Shown here one piece after another: positions 21,181 through 33,097 of a stretch of DNA of 64,000 nt; position 1 is the first letter of the stretch; every line of letters begins with the position of its first letter. Source of the DNA: Gossypium raimondii. Its lineage: Eukaryota > Streptophyta > Magnoliopsida > Malvales > Malvaceae. The notes beneath the pieces were generated by a model, which searched no databases, was not told the DNA's origin, and worked only from the letters and a program-made list of their open reading frames with translations. The position numbers and the translations under genes were made by a program. Where the stretch lies: positions 56,439,924 through 56,503,923 of the forward strand of contig NC_068570.1 in the NCBI RefSeq assembly GCF_025698545.1, written 5' to 3'.

Positions 21181-22030
21181 ATTAATAAACACGTTCATTT
21201 CAATTAATTGTACACTCTACTAAATGGTAAGATGTGGCTTATTAAGTTAAAAATTAAGTCTGACTTCCTCTCAACACTATTCACACACCCTTGTTATTTA
21301 TATTTTTGCTCTATAAAAATAAGGATTTTGTGATATTTTTCCTCTTAAATGATTTTATTTATATTTTAATTATATTATTTATATTTTATATTAGTTATTA
21401 TTGATTTAGAGAATAATTGGAGAAAAAAAAGAGCTTAAAGTTTATTTTTGACACGTTTTGCGGGTTGGACTTTCAATATTTACAATACAGTTTAAGTATT
21501 TTGGTAATAACTTAAGCTACAGATTTTAGTTTTGGGCTCATAATATACAAATTTGAAGAAAATTGACATAACTAACTAAATTTGTTTCGCGGATGAAGCC
21601 CAAAAACATCAAGAAGACATCAAAAAATGTCCTGGAAGTTTGACCGAAAAATTGCCAAAATATCTTGAAAACTTTTGCTTTATATAATTAATGGTACTTT
21701 TGTACTTTCTCTATTATATTATTTTTCTCTATAAATGGACATTATTAGGTTAAGACGAGGGGAGACCTAGACCTAGGTGTTCTTAGTTTTATTTTGTTTT
21801 TTTAGTTTGTGGCTTTTTAAACTCTCCATCTAGTCGAAGGTTTTATCAGATTTTGATTTAATAAATTTGTGAGACTTAATTTTTGCTTTAATTTTTCTTT
21901 GTTCTTTGGTATTCATGCATTTTTTGTTTTAATTACAACTTTTCAGGTTTATTGAATGTTCAGTCGGTATTTGATAGCTTAGAATGACTGTTTTGTCAAT
22001 TAGAATTCTTAAATCCATAATTGTATAATT
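21181..22030. other. Noncoding, unassigned
   Basis: No coding region seen. A TATA-like TCTATAAATGGACATTATTAGG near 21728, a GGGGAGACCTAGACCTAGG stretch and a T-rich tail could be LTR or intron material. It ends at the left border of duplication block 2. Confidence 0.3.
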
Positions 22031-22805
22031 CATTCTAATACTAGTGACAAACTACATAATTCCCTTATGTCGCAATTTATATTTATGTGGTGTGAATGTG
22101 TGATATAGCTAAAATGAATCTCGCTAGGATGAGTTTGTTAGTTAGAATTTGGACTCTCTCGTTCTTAATACTGCCGATAAGTTAAATCTAGGGCGTTGAG
22201 TTACAGGGTTATTTATCGATTAGGAAATAATTTCAAACGAGTTTTCTCTTGGCTATCGAACAATGAGAGATGGGTTGCATTACACTGAGTCAACAACTAG
22301 AACTAATTTATTAAAGGTATTGAAGTTATTTTTGCATTGATGATCAAATCTTTGAATCAAACAAAGATTTTACTTCTAGCTAGAGTTTCTTCTCATTAAT
22401 TTTCTTTTCTGTTGTTTTATAATTTATTTTTACTTTGTTTTAATTTTAAAATCTTTTTATATTTTTCATGTAAGTTTTTGTTTTTATAAATCTCTACATC
22501 CTTGCATTACTTCAATACAACACCAAAAGAACCAAATGGCAAACACTATAACTAAAAATCTTGCAAAAGAGGCCGTTTTATTTTATCATAAAATTATACA
22601 TGAGATAGCCATACATGGCGATTACATAAGCTTGAAGGCCTTAAAACACAGACATACGATAGTAATTAATAAGCAAACACACACACAGACGCAGTAATGA
22701 AGGCTAACTTCAACTTCGTAGTAGTGCACACCGATGGAGCACATTATTATTTAGTTTACAGTTTCGACCTCTAGTGATCGAAAACCCTGGTTCAAAGCCG
22801 GCAGC

Positions 22806-23931
22806 TTATGCACCCGTAGTGGTGTTGGGTTGGTGGCCAAGAAAAGCTGCATCAGCATTCCCATCACTGCAATAAAGGCAAGGGTGCTGCTGCCCAATTC
22901 CTAGCTTTATTATTTCATTCCTAGCCTTCACCACAAGCTGTCTATTGGTTAATGCACCTAATTCGCTCTCCTTGATGACCTTCAGAACTGAATAGGTAAA
23001 GGCCCCAAACGCCTTTCCTCCGGTTTTCTCACTCGCTGGCATATCAATTGAAAGCTCATTGGCTTGGCACCCACTTAACAGAATTCCCTCATCCTCCGTC
23101 AGTGACCTCAAATTCAAAATATCACGCTCATAATGGGGTAGGAATTTGAGACTCACATTGTTCCCAAAGATTGTGGTCAAAAGAGAGCTAATACCCGTCA
23201 TATTATCTGTTCCAGTGTTGATGGCATTCCCAAGTGCTCTTGTGGGAAATAAGTCTTGTGTCGCGATTATGACGTTGGCCGCTGTTTGTAGGCACTGGAA
23301 TAAGGTTGCTAAGGAAATGCCCCTAGTCTTGTAATCAACAGGTGGTGCTATACCCCTTAGAGTACTATGGGGTCCAATTTGTTCTTTACTTTTATCAATC
23401 AGACCACCACTGTGGCAGGAATCCGAAACGATTGTGAAGCTTGATCCACTTGGTAGTAGCTGAATCAATTGCCCCAAGTCCACGTCTGCACAACCATCGC
23501 AACCACAATATGATATAAATAACAGTTTGCTTAGATTGAGAGTATTTTAATAATTTAATTTACCGAGTTGATTACGTACCAAAAATGGGATTGAGATCAC
23601 AAGGCACAATTGCTTCACCCTCGTTGGGAGGCTGGTGGGGGTCAATGCGGTGCACAAGTCCATGTCCACTAAAGTGGAAAAGCAGGACATCTCCTTCTTT
23701 AGCCGCGACCACCATCTTCTTGAGTGCAGCCATAATGTTTGCACGTGTAGGCTTATACGTGGACTCTGGTTCATCAGTTAGGAGCTCAACATTTTCGGAA
23801 TCAAAGCCAAACCTGCTCACGATCATTTCTCTCATGGCTTTCGCATCGTTTACGCATCCGCTCAACTTGTTGATGGTGTTGGGGTAGTTGCATCCGACCA
23901 GAACGGCTCTCTTCTTACATTCGGTGGCCAT
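22806..23931 (-). CDS. MC9: Metacaspase E: complete type II, MC9-like protease
   Basis: Same structure as copy B: exon 1 23931-23580, intron 23579-23486, exon 2 23485-22806, 343 residues. The catalytic His (90) and Cys (141), the TRG linker (Arg172) and the complete p10 are present. Only three residues differ from B: Cys59 to Tyr, Gly217 to Ser and Glu326 to Gly. The last lies in the conserved CSDxNADAAFL motif. The TATA box and the flanks are kept on both sides, so the duplication carried the promoter with it. Both copies look functional, and short reads would not separate them well. Confidence 0.92.
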
Positions 23932-23990
23932 CTTGCTTCTGTTTTGGGTCGCTTGTCTTGTCTTGTGCTTCGGACGTTGCACTAAACACC

Positions 23991-23999
23991 TATATATAT
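23991..23999 (-). promoter_or_regulatory. TATA box of metacaspase E
   Basis: TATATATAT at the same distance from the ATG as in copy B. Confidence 0.6.
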
Positions 24000-24110
24000 G
24001 CACACATACACACTGTAGTTTACACTATGCTCACTGACCATACTCTAATAAATAATACATCATGTTGGTAGGTACAACTGTTTTCTTTTATTTTTTGTTT
24101 AGAAAAAAAA

Positions 24111-24965
24111 GGGGCTTTTTTTTATAAAAACAACCCAAAAATAATTAATTATTTAAATGACTTATTTTTTTGATAAAAACCTGAAATCTATGGAAAAAGT
24201 TGGTGGAGCCAAAGTGTTTGGCGCCACCAACATGTCACGTTAGCAATTTATATTAAAAAATTAAATTTTTAGTAGAGCCGCCACTTGTATAAATACTATG
24301 AAAATATTATGATTTTTGAAAGAGTGGGGATAGACAATTTTACCTTTTTCTAATTCGAAGACACTAGCCTGTTCTACTTATTTGCCTATTAAAACAGCCT
24401 AAATTTTTTATTTTTTTTCATTCGTTACTTTTTCTGATTCTTTGTCCTTTTGATTTTTTTTCTTTTAAGTTTTTTATTTATTTACTTTTTAAGTTTTTTG
24501 ATTTGTCCCTTATATATTTTATTTATTTGTTTATTATTGGTTTTATAAAATCTCAAATGTGTATTTTAAATGTTTTATAATATTACTTTTAAAATTTTTA
24601 AATATATTTTCTATATTTAAATATTTTTTAAAATTTTAAATATTTTTTAAAATTATAAAATATTTAAAATATATTATTTTTAATGATATGACCTTTCAAA
24701 TTTATTATTTGTTTTATAATATTTTAAATGTATATTTAAAATTTTTAAATATATTTTTAAAATTTTAAATATATATTTTTAAATTATTTTTAAAGATATT
24801 CAAACGTTTTTTAATTCTATTTAAAATTTAAAAATAATATGTGTTTTAGAATGGCTTCACCACTTTATTACAAGTGTCATTTTTAAAATATGTTTTTTAA
24901 AATATAAATATTTAATATTTAATATTTTATTTTGGTGGAGCCATTCTTTATGGCTCCACCTCTTG
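24111..24965. mobile_element. MULE-type terminal sequence, second direct copy
   Basis: It matches 7750-8460 and has GGTGGAGCCA near both ends. The transposase start follows at 25099. Confidence 0.55.
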
Positions 24966-25098
24966 GTTCTCTAGCATATATAGAATGGTAAAATTGTTGT
25001 GTTTAGTAGGAGAGTTCAAAAATTCTATTAAAGATTAATAATAAGGTGTTTTTGGTTTACGTTCTCTTTTATGGCGAAATTGTAGAAGATGATGTTGG

Positions 25099-25256
25099 TT
25101 GTGTATTTCAAGGTCGGCAAAGGGTAGGGTTGCGATTCAAAAAACTGTAAAGCTGGCAGAAATGAAAAGGAAGATTAGTGCAAAAATAGCTATTTGTTGT
25201 GGAAGGGCAATGTCCAGATTATTTTACAAGTTTCCAATCTCTACAGATCCGTTCAA
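25099..25256 (+). pseudogene. MuDR transposase, N-terminal stub
   Basis: It holds the first 50 or so codons of the transposase, including RLFYKFPISTDPFK, nearly identical to 8584-8755. The frame then runs into unrelated Gypsy-like sequence, so the gene is cut by the duplication border or by a later insertion. Confidence 0.75.
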
Positions 25257-27025
25257 ATCTTTCCACTGCAACGTCAGTGAAATAACATCCGTTGCCTTCA
25301 GTCTTAACGCAAGGGTGATAAGACTAGTGTCTGCAATCCACTCCACTGTAACTTCAGGGAGATAGGATTTGTGGTTTCACCGATCTGTTTTCTAGGGAAC
25401 ATGACCTGTAGAATCCTTTTTATGGGCCTATTTATGCCTAGTGATTAGGATGTTATGATCGGAATGAATTAAAATCTCCTAATCAAATATGCATGCATGA
25501 ATACAAAATGTCATGAAAATAATCCCCTAATGTTTGAGTTGTTATTGTTCATTGTTCATTAAGGATTTATTACCAACACATCAGAACGCCATCTTGTTCG
25601 GCTGGTAAAACTCATATCTTACTTAACCAGATTGCGTCCACTATAATCTTCAAGGTTCAATCCATTGTAATATTCAAGGTTCAATGCACTGTGCTTTTAG
25701 GACATAAAATTTAAACTATCTTCCTCCCACTGTAATTTAGGAATATAAGATCTGGCTCTTTCTCAATCCTCTCATCCTACAATTCAAGGATACAAGATCT
25801 GAATCTCTTTGGTCTCTTACACTTTCTTAGAGTGTCATACCAAATGTTTATGCACAATTGTAGAACTTTCTTCTCCAAGAAAACATATTCTTATCACTGG
25901 GTGATCATTGCTTGTTTGTTCATTGAAGCTTTGTCACCAACACGGCATCTTGTCATTTTGTTCAATCAACATTTTGACAACAAAATTTGAAGGGATAGTC
26001 TTAATTTAGACTTTTCCTTCTTAGATATTTCAACCTTTAAACTTGGTGCGTTCTAAACAATAGTTATGTTTTAGGTTCTTGTATTATTTAGAAACTTCTA
26101 GAGTAATATGCAAAACTTCCTTTGAGAAAGTATTATTAGTCCATTAATCATCATTCCAATGCCACATGCTTGCAAAAGATCATATCAATGGATAAAAATA
26201 GAATTGATTTGGGAGCACGGCTCGAAATGAATAAATTATCGAAGATAGTAAAATAAAAGAGGAATTAAGTGGGAACATGTATCTTGAAAAAGAATGAAGT
26301 ATTCTAAGAACAACAAATTCAATATAAATAGTATGAAGACTAGATGCCCCAAATATCGTAGCTTGAGTTTCTCTGTACAAACTTTCTAAAGACCATTCCG
26401 AGTTTGACATGTGTTTAGGAGATCTACAGTACTTTGTCGCTGCCCCAATATGTCGCCTACCCTTTCCTGTTGATTCAGGTATAAGAAGATCATCACATGC
26501 CCCAATTTGATCAAAATTTCAGCTGTTCTGATCACCTCATGTCCCATTCTAATAAAAGATTTAAGCTGCCCTTTTCCAGTTTTCAACTCAAATCCCCTTT
26601 GGTCTCAAGGCGCCCTTTGCAGATTTTTACCTTGGCCTCTCCTTTTTCTTTTTTCTTTTTTCTTTTTTATTATTATTTTTTTATGACTCAAAGCGCCCTT
26701 TGTGGGTTTTCACCTTGATCTCTCTTTTTTTTTTTTAGAACTTAAGGCGCCCTTTGTGGGTTTTCACCTTAGTCCTTTTTAGGACTCAAAGCGCCCTTTG
26801 CGAGTTTTTGCCTTTGTCCCTTCTCTTTTTTTCAAGTGAAGTGTGTCTTGATTGAGTCTAAGTTTACAAGATTTGGCAAGTTTTTACCATCCATCTTACT
26901 CAAAATCAAAGCTCCTCCGGAAAAGGCCTTCTTTACAACATAAGGTCTTTCCCAATTTGGCATCCATTTCCCTCTAAAATCTTTTTGTAGAGGGAGAATC
27001 CTCTTCAACATTAGGTCGCCCTCAT
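25257..27025 (-). mobile_element. Gypsy element, 3' region with end of pol
   Basis: On the minus strand 27025-26836 encodes the end of a Ty3/Gypsy polyprotein: EGDLMLKRILPLQKDFRGKW, MPNWERPYVVKKAF and LVNLDSIKTHFT before a stop. This is the region after the integrase core. The rest is untranslated 3' sequence with GCGCCCTTTG repeats near 26610, 26690, 26750 and 26790. Sequence near 25330 (CCACTGTAACTTCAGGGAGATA) matches the inverted wording at 63660-63720, so both belong to related elements. The pol is cut at 27025 by the chromovirus LTR. Confidence 0.7.
26602..26815. repeat. Degenerate repeat of AAGGCGCCCTTTGTGGGTTTTCACCTT
   Basis: Four copies of GCGCCCTTTG followed by GNGNGTTTTTNCCTT lie about 45-65 bases apart, separated by T-rich tracts. 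It lies in the 3' noncoding part of the Gypsy element. Confidence 0.8.
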
Positions 27026-27771
27026 TGTAACACCCCTAACCCGTGACCGTCGTTGGATTGGGTTTATGAGGCATTACCGAACCAAAAGCTTAATTCTAAT
27101 TTTAATTAATAAATGGTAAATCCAAAATAAAATGAATCATGCACTATGTTATATATATATATAGCATAGCAAAATCAAATATAAAATTCAAGTAAACCAA
27201 ATTTGCATGCTTAACAATCAAGTGGAATACATAGACTATCCATTCAAATATAGTAAAGGTGTACATTTATCGATTTGAATAAAATTGATATTTCACTATA
27301 TTTATTCAAATATATAATCTTACCATTTCCAAGAAACATTATATATATTCATTAAGATAATATAACACTCACTCAAATTTCATAGTCAACCACACTTTTT
27401 GGAATTAAACATGAACCAAATAATCTATCTCAGTATATACAATATTTCCTATTACCTATTTAATAAATCTCAAAATCTTATTCAAATATTACATAAATTA
27501 ATCAAATACAATTACAACTTGAATAACAAATTATGTCCTTATACTAATAAATATAATAAATAACATGAATTTAACCTTTAACCAAATATACATGGCTTAT
27601 AATAAAATCATATGATCAAACTAATTTGTCCTATTTAAAACCAAATGCAAACCCATGCATAGCAAATTTTCTTTACTAAATAATTAAATTGAAGTGGCCA
27701 AAGTAATACCAATTCGTCTAGCGCATAATATGCCTAAATTAAATCTAACATCAATCTAACCAAATTGATCA

Positions 27772-30700
27772 TGTAACACCCCTTACCCGTATCCAACACC
27801 GGAATAGGGTACGAGGCATTACCAAAACACATACACTTGTAAACGTATTTAACCGAGTTATAAAATTTCATCTAAATAAAAACTTTCAAAATAATTAACA
27901 TGTTTCTATAACTTTTCACAATATATCCTCAAAATATTATAATCATAATAATTAGGGCCTACGAGACCCGGTACATACTCATACAATTCAATGCTTCATT
28001 TCCATTTCATTTAATTCGCAATTTCTCATGCTCACAATTTAGATCATATCACTAGCAATTTCCATTTAATTCACGTACAATTCAATGTCACTAAGTTTAA
28101 CACTAATACGTATTTACCATTTAACTCAACGTTTATCGATTATATCATTCAATAACACATTTATGAAATTCTTAATTTTGCAATGAAAATATCACTTTAG
28201 CTTAAATAACAACATCATCCCGGTATAAATACACTACCACTTATTCATTTACTTTAATTCATTTGGGCCCATTTGTCACTTACCATCCTTAATCAAATTA
28301 GGGAACGGTTACGGAAAATTGAGTACTTCACTTTCACTTTGACATATGACCTCTTATCACTTGTCCTTGATCGATAAGTGTAGCTAGGCTACCACTTATC
28401 ACTTTGCCACTTGATCGAGATAAGTGTAGTGAAGCTACCACTTATCACTTTATCATTTGATCGATAAGTGTAGCCACTTATCACTTTGTCTCTTGATCAG
28501 ATAAGTGTAACCACTTATCACTTTGTTTCTTGATCAGATAAGTGTAGCCACTTATCACTTTGTCTCTTGATCAGATAAGTTTAGCACTTATCACTTTGTC
28601 ACTTGATTAGATAAGTGTAACCACTTATCACTTTGTCACTTGATCAGATAAGTGTAGCTAAAACTACCACTTATCACTTTGTCACTTGATCAGAAGTACT
28701 CAAATCCATGTTCCACTTAATTTGATCATTTATTCGATTTTCACATTTTTATTTTATTCTCATTTCAACAATAAATACATTTCATCATACATTGTATAAT
28801 TCATGAAATTAACATTTAATCATTAAATTTCAGCCATATGAACTTACTATTTCATTATCTTCCACACTTGTTTCCTATGCACATTACACAAGATATAAAC
28901 ATATCATTCAACCATAGTTGCAAGCTAGTGTATTGAAACATAACTCTTTTTGGAACTAATCACATGATAAACCATTCATGACATTATTTCATGCCAAATC
29001 ATATACCGAATATACCATACACACATGCTATGAAACTTTATTTTCACACATGAGCTTAAACCATGTCCAATAATGCACAAATTTAAGCATCATTTCTATT
29101 TCATCATCTATCAATTATAATCAAACATATGACCAATTATACACAAATCATTCATATATTTCTCAATTTTCCTCCTCCTCCTCTCCATTCCACATCCTTA
29201 ATGTGTATAACACACTTAAACAACATTAACCATAATTTCAATATTCACTAACATGTATATTCAAAGCTGTTTATCCGAGTCAGAGTCACTAAATTATTTT
29301 TACCCAGAGCTACAGAGCTCCAAATTAAGATCCGTTAATTTTCCCTGAAACTAGACTCACATATATTCATAGCATAAAGTTTTCAGAATTTTTGGTTGAG
29401 CCAAATAATACAGTTTATTCTTTAAAGTTTCCCCTGTTTCGCTGTCTGACAGTTTCGACCACTCTTCACTAAAAATTAATTATCTCATTGTACAGAATTC
29501 GGATGATGTTTTAGCTTGTTTCTTCTAAAAATAGACTCATTAAGGATTCTAACCATATAAACTATAACTCATAATCATTTTTTTACAGTTTTTAATGATT
29601 TTCCAAAGTCAGAACAGGGGAACCCGAATTCATTCTGACCTTGTCTCACAAAATCTATTATATCTCATGATTTACAATTCCATTGCTCACATCATTTCTT
29701 TTATAAGAAACTAGACTCAATAAGCTTTAGTTTCATATTTTATTCATCCTCTAATTCAATCTCTACAATTTTGGTGATTTTCAAAGTTACACTACTGCTG
29801 CTGTCCAAAACTGCTTTAGTGCAAAATGTTGATTTCCATTTTGCCCCAAATTTCACAGTTTATACAATTCGGTCCTTTCTCAATTAACCCTCAATTAATC
29901 TAATTTTCTCTATTATTGCTTTACTAGGCATTATAAGTTGTTACACAACTATTGAAATTCAGAATTTCCACATATAACTCTATCTTCAAACTCTTTTACT
30001 ATTAGGTCCCAAACATTCACTTTCTATTCAATTCTTTCAATAAAATCAGCATATGAACAATTTAAAGCTCTAATTTCATGCTAAATCATCATATACTTCC
30101 AGCACATATTCATATCAACTTTCAACTTCTTTCATAAAATCAAAACTAATGAATTTAACAAGTGGGCCTAGTTGTAAAAGTCATAAAAATACAAAAATTT
30201 CAAGAGATAGTCAAGAATTGAACTTACTTGTAATAAAATATGAAGAACCAGCTTGAAGAAGCCCTTCCATGGTGTTTTAGCTGATGAGAATTCAGAAAAA
30301 TGAAGAGAAATCTAGATAATTCCACTTTGGTCCTAACTTTATTAAGCAAATTTTGCAATATTCCAATTTTACCCTTAATTCTCTTTACTTTCTGCTGATT
30401 TCATGCCCTGCCGTCCAGCCCAAATAGGCCTTGGGTCTATTTACCTTTTAAGCCCTCTTCCTTTTATCATTTAAGCTATTTAATTATTTCCTATAATTTT
30501 GCATTTGTTACAATTTAGTCCTTTTGTTCAATTAATTATCGAACTTTAAAATTTCTTAACGAAACTTTAATACTAACTTTTAACACTCCATAAATATTTA
30601 TAAAATATTTATGGCTCGGTTTAAAATCCCGAGGTCTTGATACCTCATTTTGATTCTAATTATTTTAATATTTATTTCTAGTGCACTATTCACTATTTCA

Positions 30701-30891
30701 AAAATTTTCCTAACTTCACATTTAACTTATACTTACTAAATTAATAATATTTTCTACCCATTTGTCGAATTTAGTGATCTCGAATCACCGTTCCGACACC
30801 TCTGAAAATTCAAGCCATTACATTTTTTTTTTCGTCGGATTTGTGGTCCCGAAACCACTGTTCCGACTAGGCCTAAAATCGGGCTATTACA
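27772..30891 (-). mobile_element. Solo LTR of a related Gypsy element, 3.1 kb, TSD GATCA
   Basis: The borders are TGTAACACCCCTTACCCG and GGGCTATTACA. The 5-bp duplication GATCA lies at 27767-27771 and 30892-30896. The end wording (CCCGAAACCACTGTTCCGA) matches the host LTR, so both belong to one superfamily. No coding frame is present. By its end sequences it has the same orientation as the host LTR. Confidence 0.9.
28349..28690. repeat. Tandem array of about 39-bp units with self-complementary ends
   Basis: About nine units of CACTTATCACTTTGTC.CTTGATCAGATAAGTG. Each unit has CACTTATC at the start and GATAAGTG at the end, so each can fold as a hairpin. It lies inside the solo LTR. Confidence 0.85.
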
Positions 30892-31054
30892 GATCATCCA
30901 ATACCAAAGCATATAAATCATATCATTTACCTGTTTAAATACATATAATTGAACTATCTATATAAATGCATGCGCATAAATGCTCATGCTTAAACCATTT
31001 CCAAAATATATATTTCATTACATTACCTTACAAAACTAAGCATTTCATTACCAG

Positions 31055-31096
<42 letters not shown>

Positions 31097-31639
31097 ATAT
31101 TATTATATGCTATAAAATAAATATCAAATTATAACTATCGGCAATTACATTAATTAATCAAACATATACACCTATAATATCATTTAACATCAATTCCCAT
31201 GAATTAAACATACCATTTGCAATTTCATATCCAAACAAATCACACATAACATTCACATATATAATACCATCCATAAAATGCTTAATCATAATCAAAATAT
31301 GCCTAAACCATAATTCACCCAAACCGATCACAACAATCTAATTAAGCCATTTTCGCATGGCTTTAATTTATACATTTAGCATATGTAAGTCGAATTTTTA
31401 CTACTAGAATACAAGTATATTCATCATCATCATCATATATATATATCACAATTATGATAATAAGCCAAAATCACTCATAATTTCAAACATATTTACACAT
31501 TATAGACTTACTAAATAATCTTGAATCATCAATTCAATATAAAACTTACCTTAATTTCTTAACATGGTAATAATACATACCTGAAATTTTAAATTTGTTT
31601 TCACATTTGTTCTTAAATTAACGATGCCCGTTGAGCCGT

Positions 31640-31850
31640 TCTGCATTGAAAATGATATGCAAATAGTCGGAAAGCTCGTACAATGCCAACGTCCTAGACG
31701 TGGTCTTACATGTATTTACAAATTGATGTCACTGTGCAAGACAAGGTCTTACACGTAAACACAAGTCGATGCCAACATCCCAGACGTGGTCTTACACGTA
31801 ATCACAAGTCGATGTCAACGTCCCAGACGTGGTCTTACAGAAAATCACAT
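31640..31850. repeat. Tandem 57-bp repeats inside the chromovirus LTR
   Basis: Three to four imperfect units, each with CAACGTCCCAGACGTGGTCTTACA and ACAAGTCGATG-like parts. Confidence 0.8.
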
Positions 31851-33097
31851 ATTGGAAATCCTATCTATTCCTAAGGCTCGTACGGGGCTTCTGATTATTG
31901 AACCTAATCAAATCAAACTCAAAAATACATATTTCTAGCTTAATCATATTCGGCCATCATCAAATAAAATTCATAAAATTGAATTTATTATGTGACCTAT
32001 GTATATAATTAAATTTAACAACATTTATATGCTTACAGACTTACCTCGGATGTCGTTGAATAATAAATCGGCTACTCGACCACTTTTGTCTTTCCCCGAT
32101 CCAAATCCGATTTCTTTAATTCTTGATCTAAACATATTTAAATTAAGCTTATTTAAACACGATTCTATTCAATTTAGCCTAAAAACACATGAATGGGCAA
32201 ATTACAATTTTACCCCTAACATTTCCCACTTTTTACAATTTAACCCTTTTTGCTCAAAACACAAAATACACCAAATTTGACTACACTCTTTAAGGGTCGA
32301 ATATTCCTAGTGTCCATACAACTCCATATTTTTCATTTATTTAGCATTTGACCCCTCAATTTACGCTTTTCTTAATTTAGTCCTTAATACACATTTTTAT
32401 CAAAAAAATTACTAATTAAAACATGAAAATCTAACCACATATATTTATTTTCCATCATCTAAAAACAAAAACAACAAGTTCTCTTCAATGGCATCTTACA
32501 AAATACACAACAAATACAAAATTCAAGCATGGGCTTTGTAGTACTCGAAACAACGATATTAAAACATAAAAATTATAAAAATCGAAACAAAATCTAACCT
32601 TAATTAAGACTTGTAATTGCCGAATGTTCAAAGCTTTTTCTTTCTTTATTTCTTTTGTAGTTTCGGTGAAAACAAAGATGAACAATAGCATGGTTTTCTT
32701 ATTTTATGTTTTATTTTATTAACATATAATAATAAGAAACTATTATGTTACCAAAATAACCTTTAATAAAGAATATACAAAACATATAATATAAGGTCAT
32801 TCTTGACCATTGCCATCCACTAACTTATATAATGTGCTAATTGCATCATAGTATAAAGACAACAACAATTAGACACTTTCATATTTAACCACTAAATTTT
32901 CATTTTACGCGATTAAGCCCTTTTTCTCAAATTAAGCACTCAAACAATAAAATTAATTCACGAAACTTTCACACATGTAAATTCACACATAATAAATACA
33001 GAATAAAAATATTAAAATATTTTTTAGACTCGGATGTGTGGTCCCGAAACCACTGTTCCGATTAGGGTCAAAATCGGGTTGTTACAACTCTCTCCCT

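Larger units (their letters stand above)
22031..25256. repeat. Segmental duplication block, copy 2 (with metacaspase E)
   Basis: This block aligns with 5671-8755. The left border lies just before CTAATACTAGTGACAAACTAC and the right border just after TCTACAGATC.GTTCAAAT in the transposase start. It keeps about 130 bases near 24316-24450 that copy 1 lost. Confidence 0.9.
27026..33086 (-). mobile_element. 3' LTR of chromovirus-type Gypsy, split by a nested solo LTR
   Basis: The plus-strand borders are TGTAACACCCC at 27026 and GGGTTGTTACA ending at 33086. Without the nested insertion (27772-30891 plus its duplicated GATCA) the LTR is about 2.9 kb. A purine-rich primer (AAAGGGAGAGAGT, minus strand) abuts it at 33087. 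It carries three to four 57-bp repeats (31640-31850) with GACGTGGTCTTACA, a (TA)n tract at 31054-31094, and AT-rich sequence without genes. Confidence 0.85.

Noticed and set aside
28349..28690. CRISPR-like array
   Set aside because: Units are contiguous tandem repeats without unique spacers, and the DNA is from a plant.
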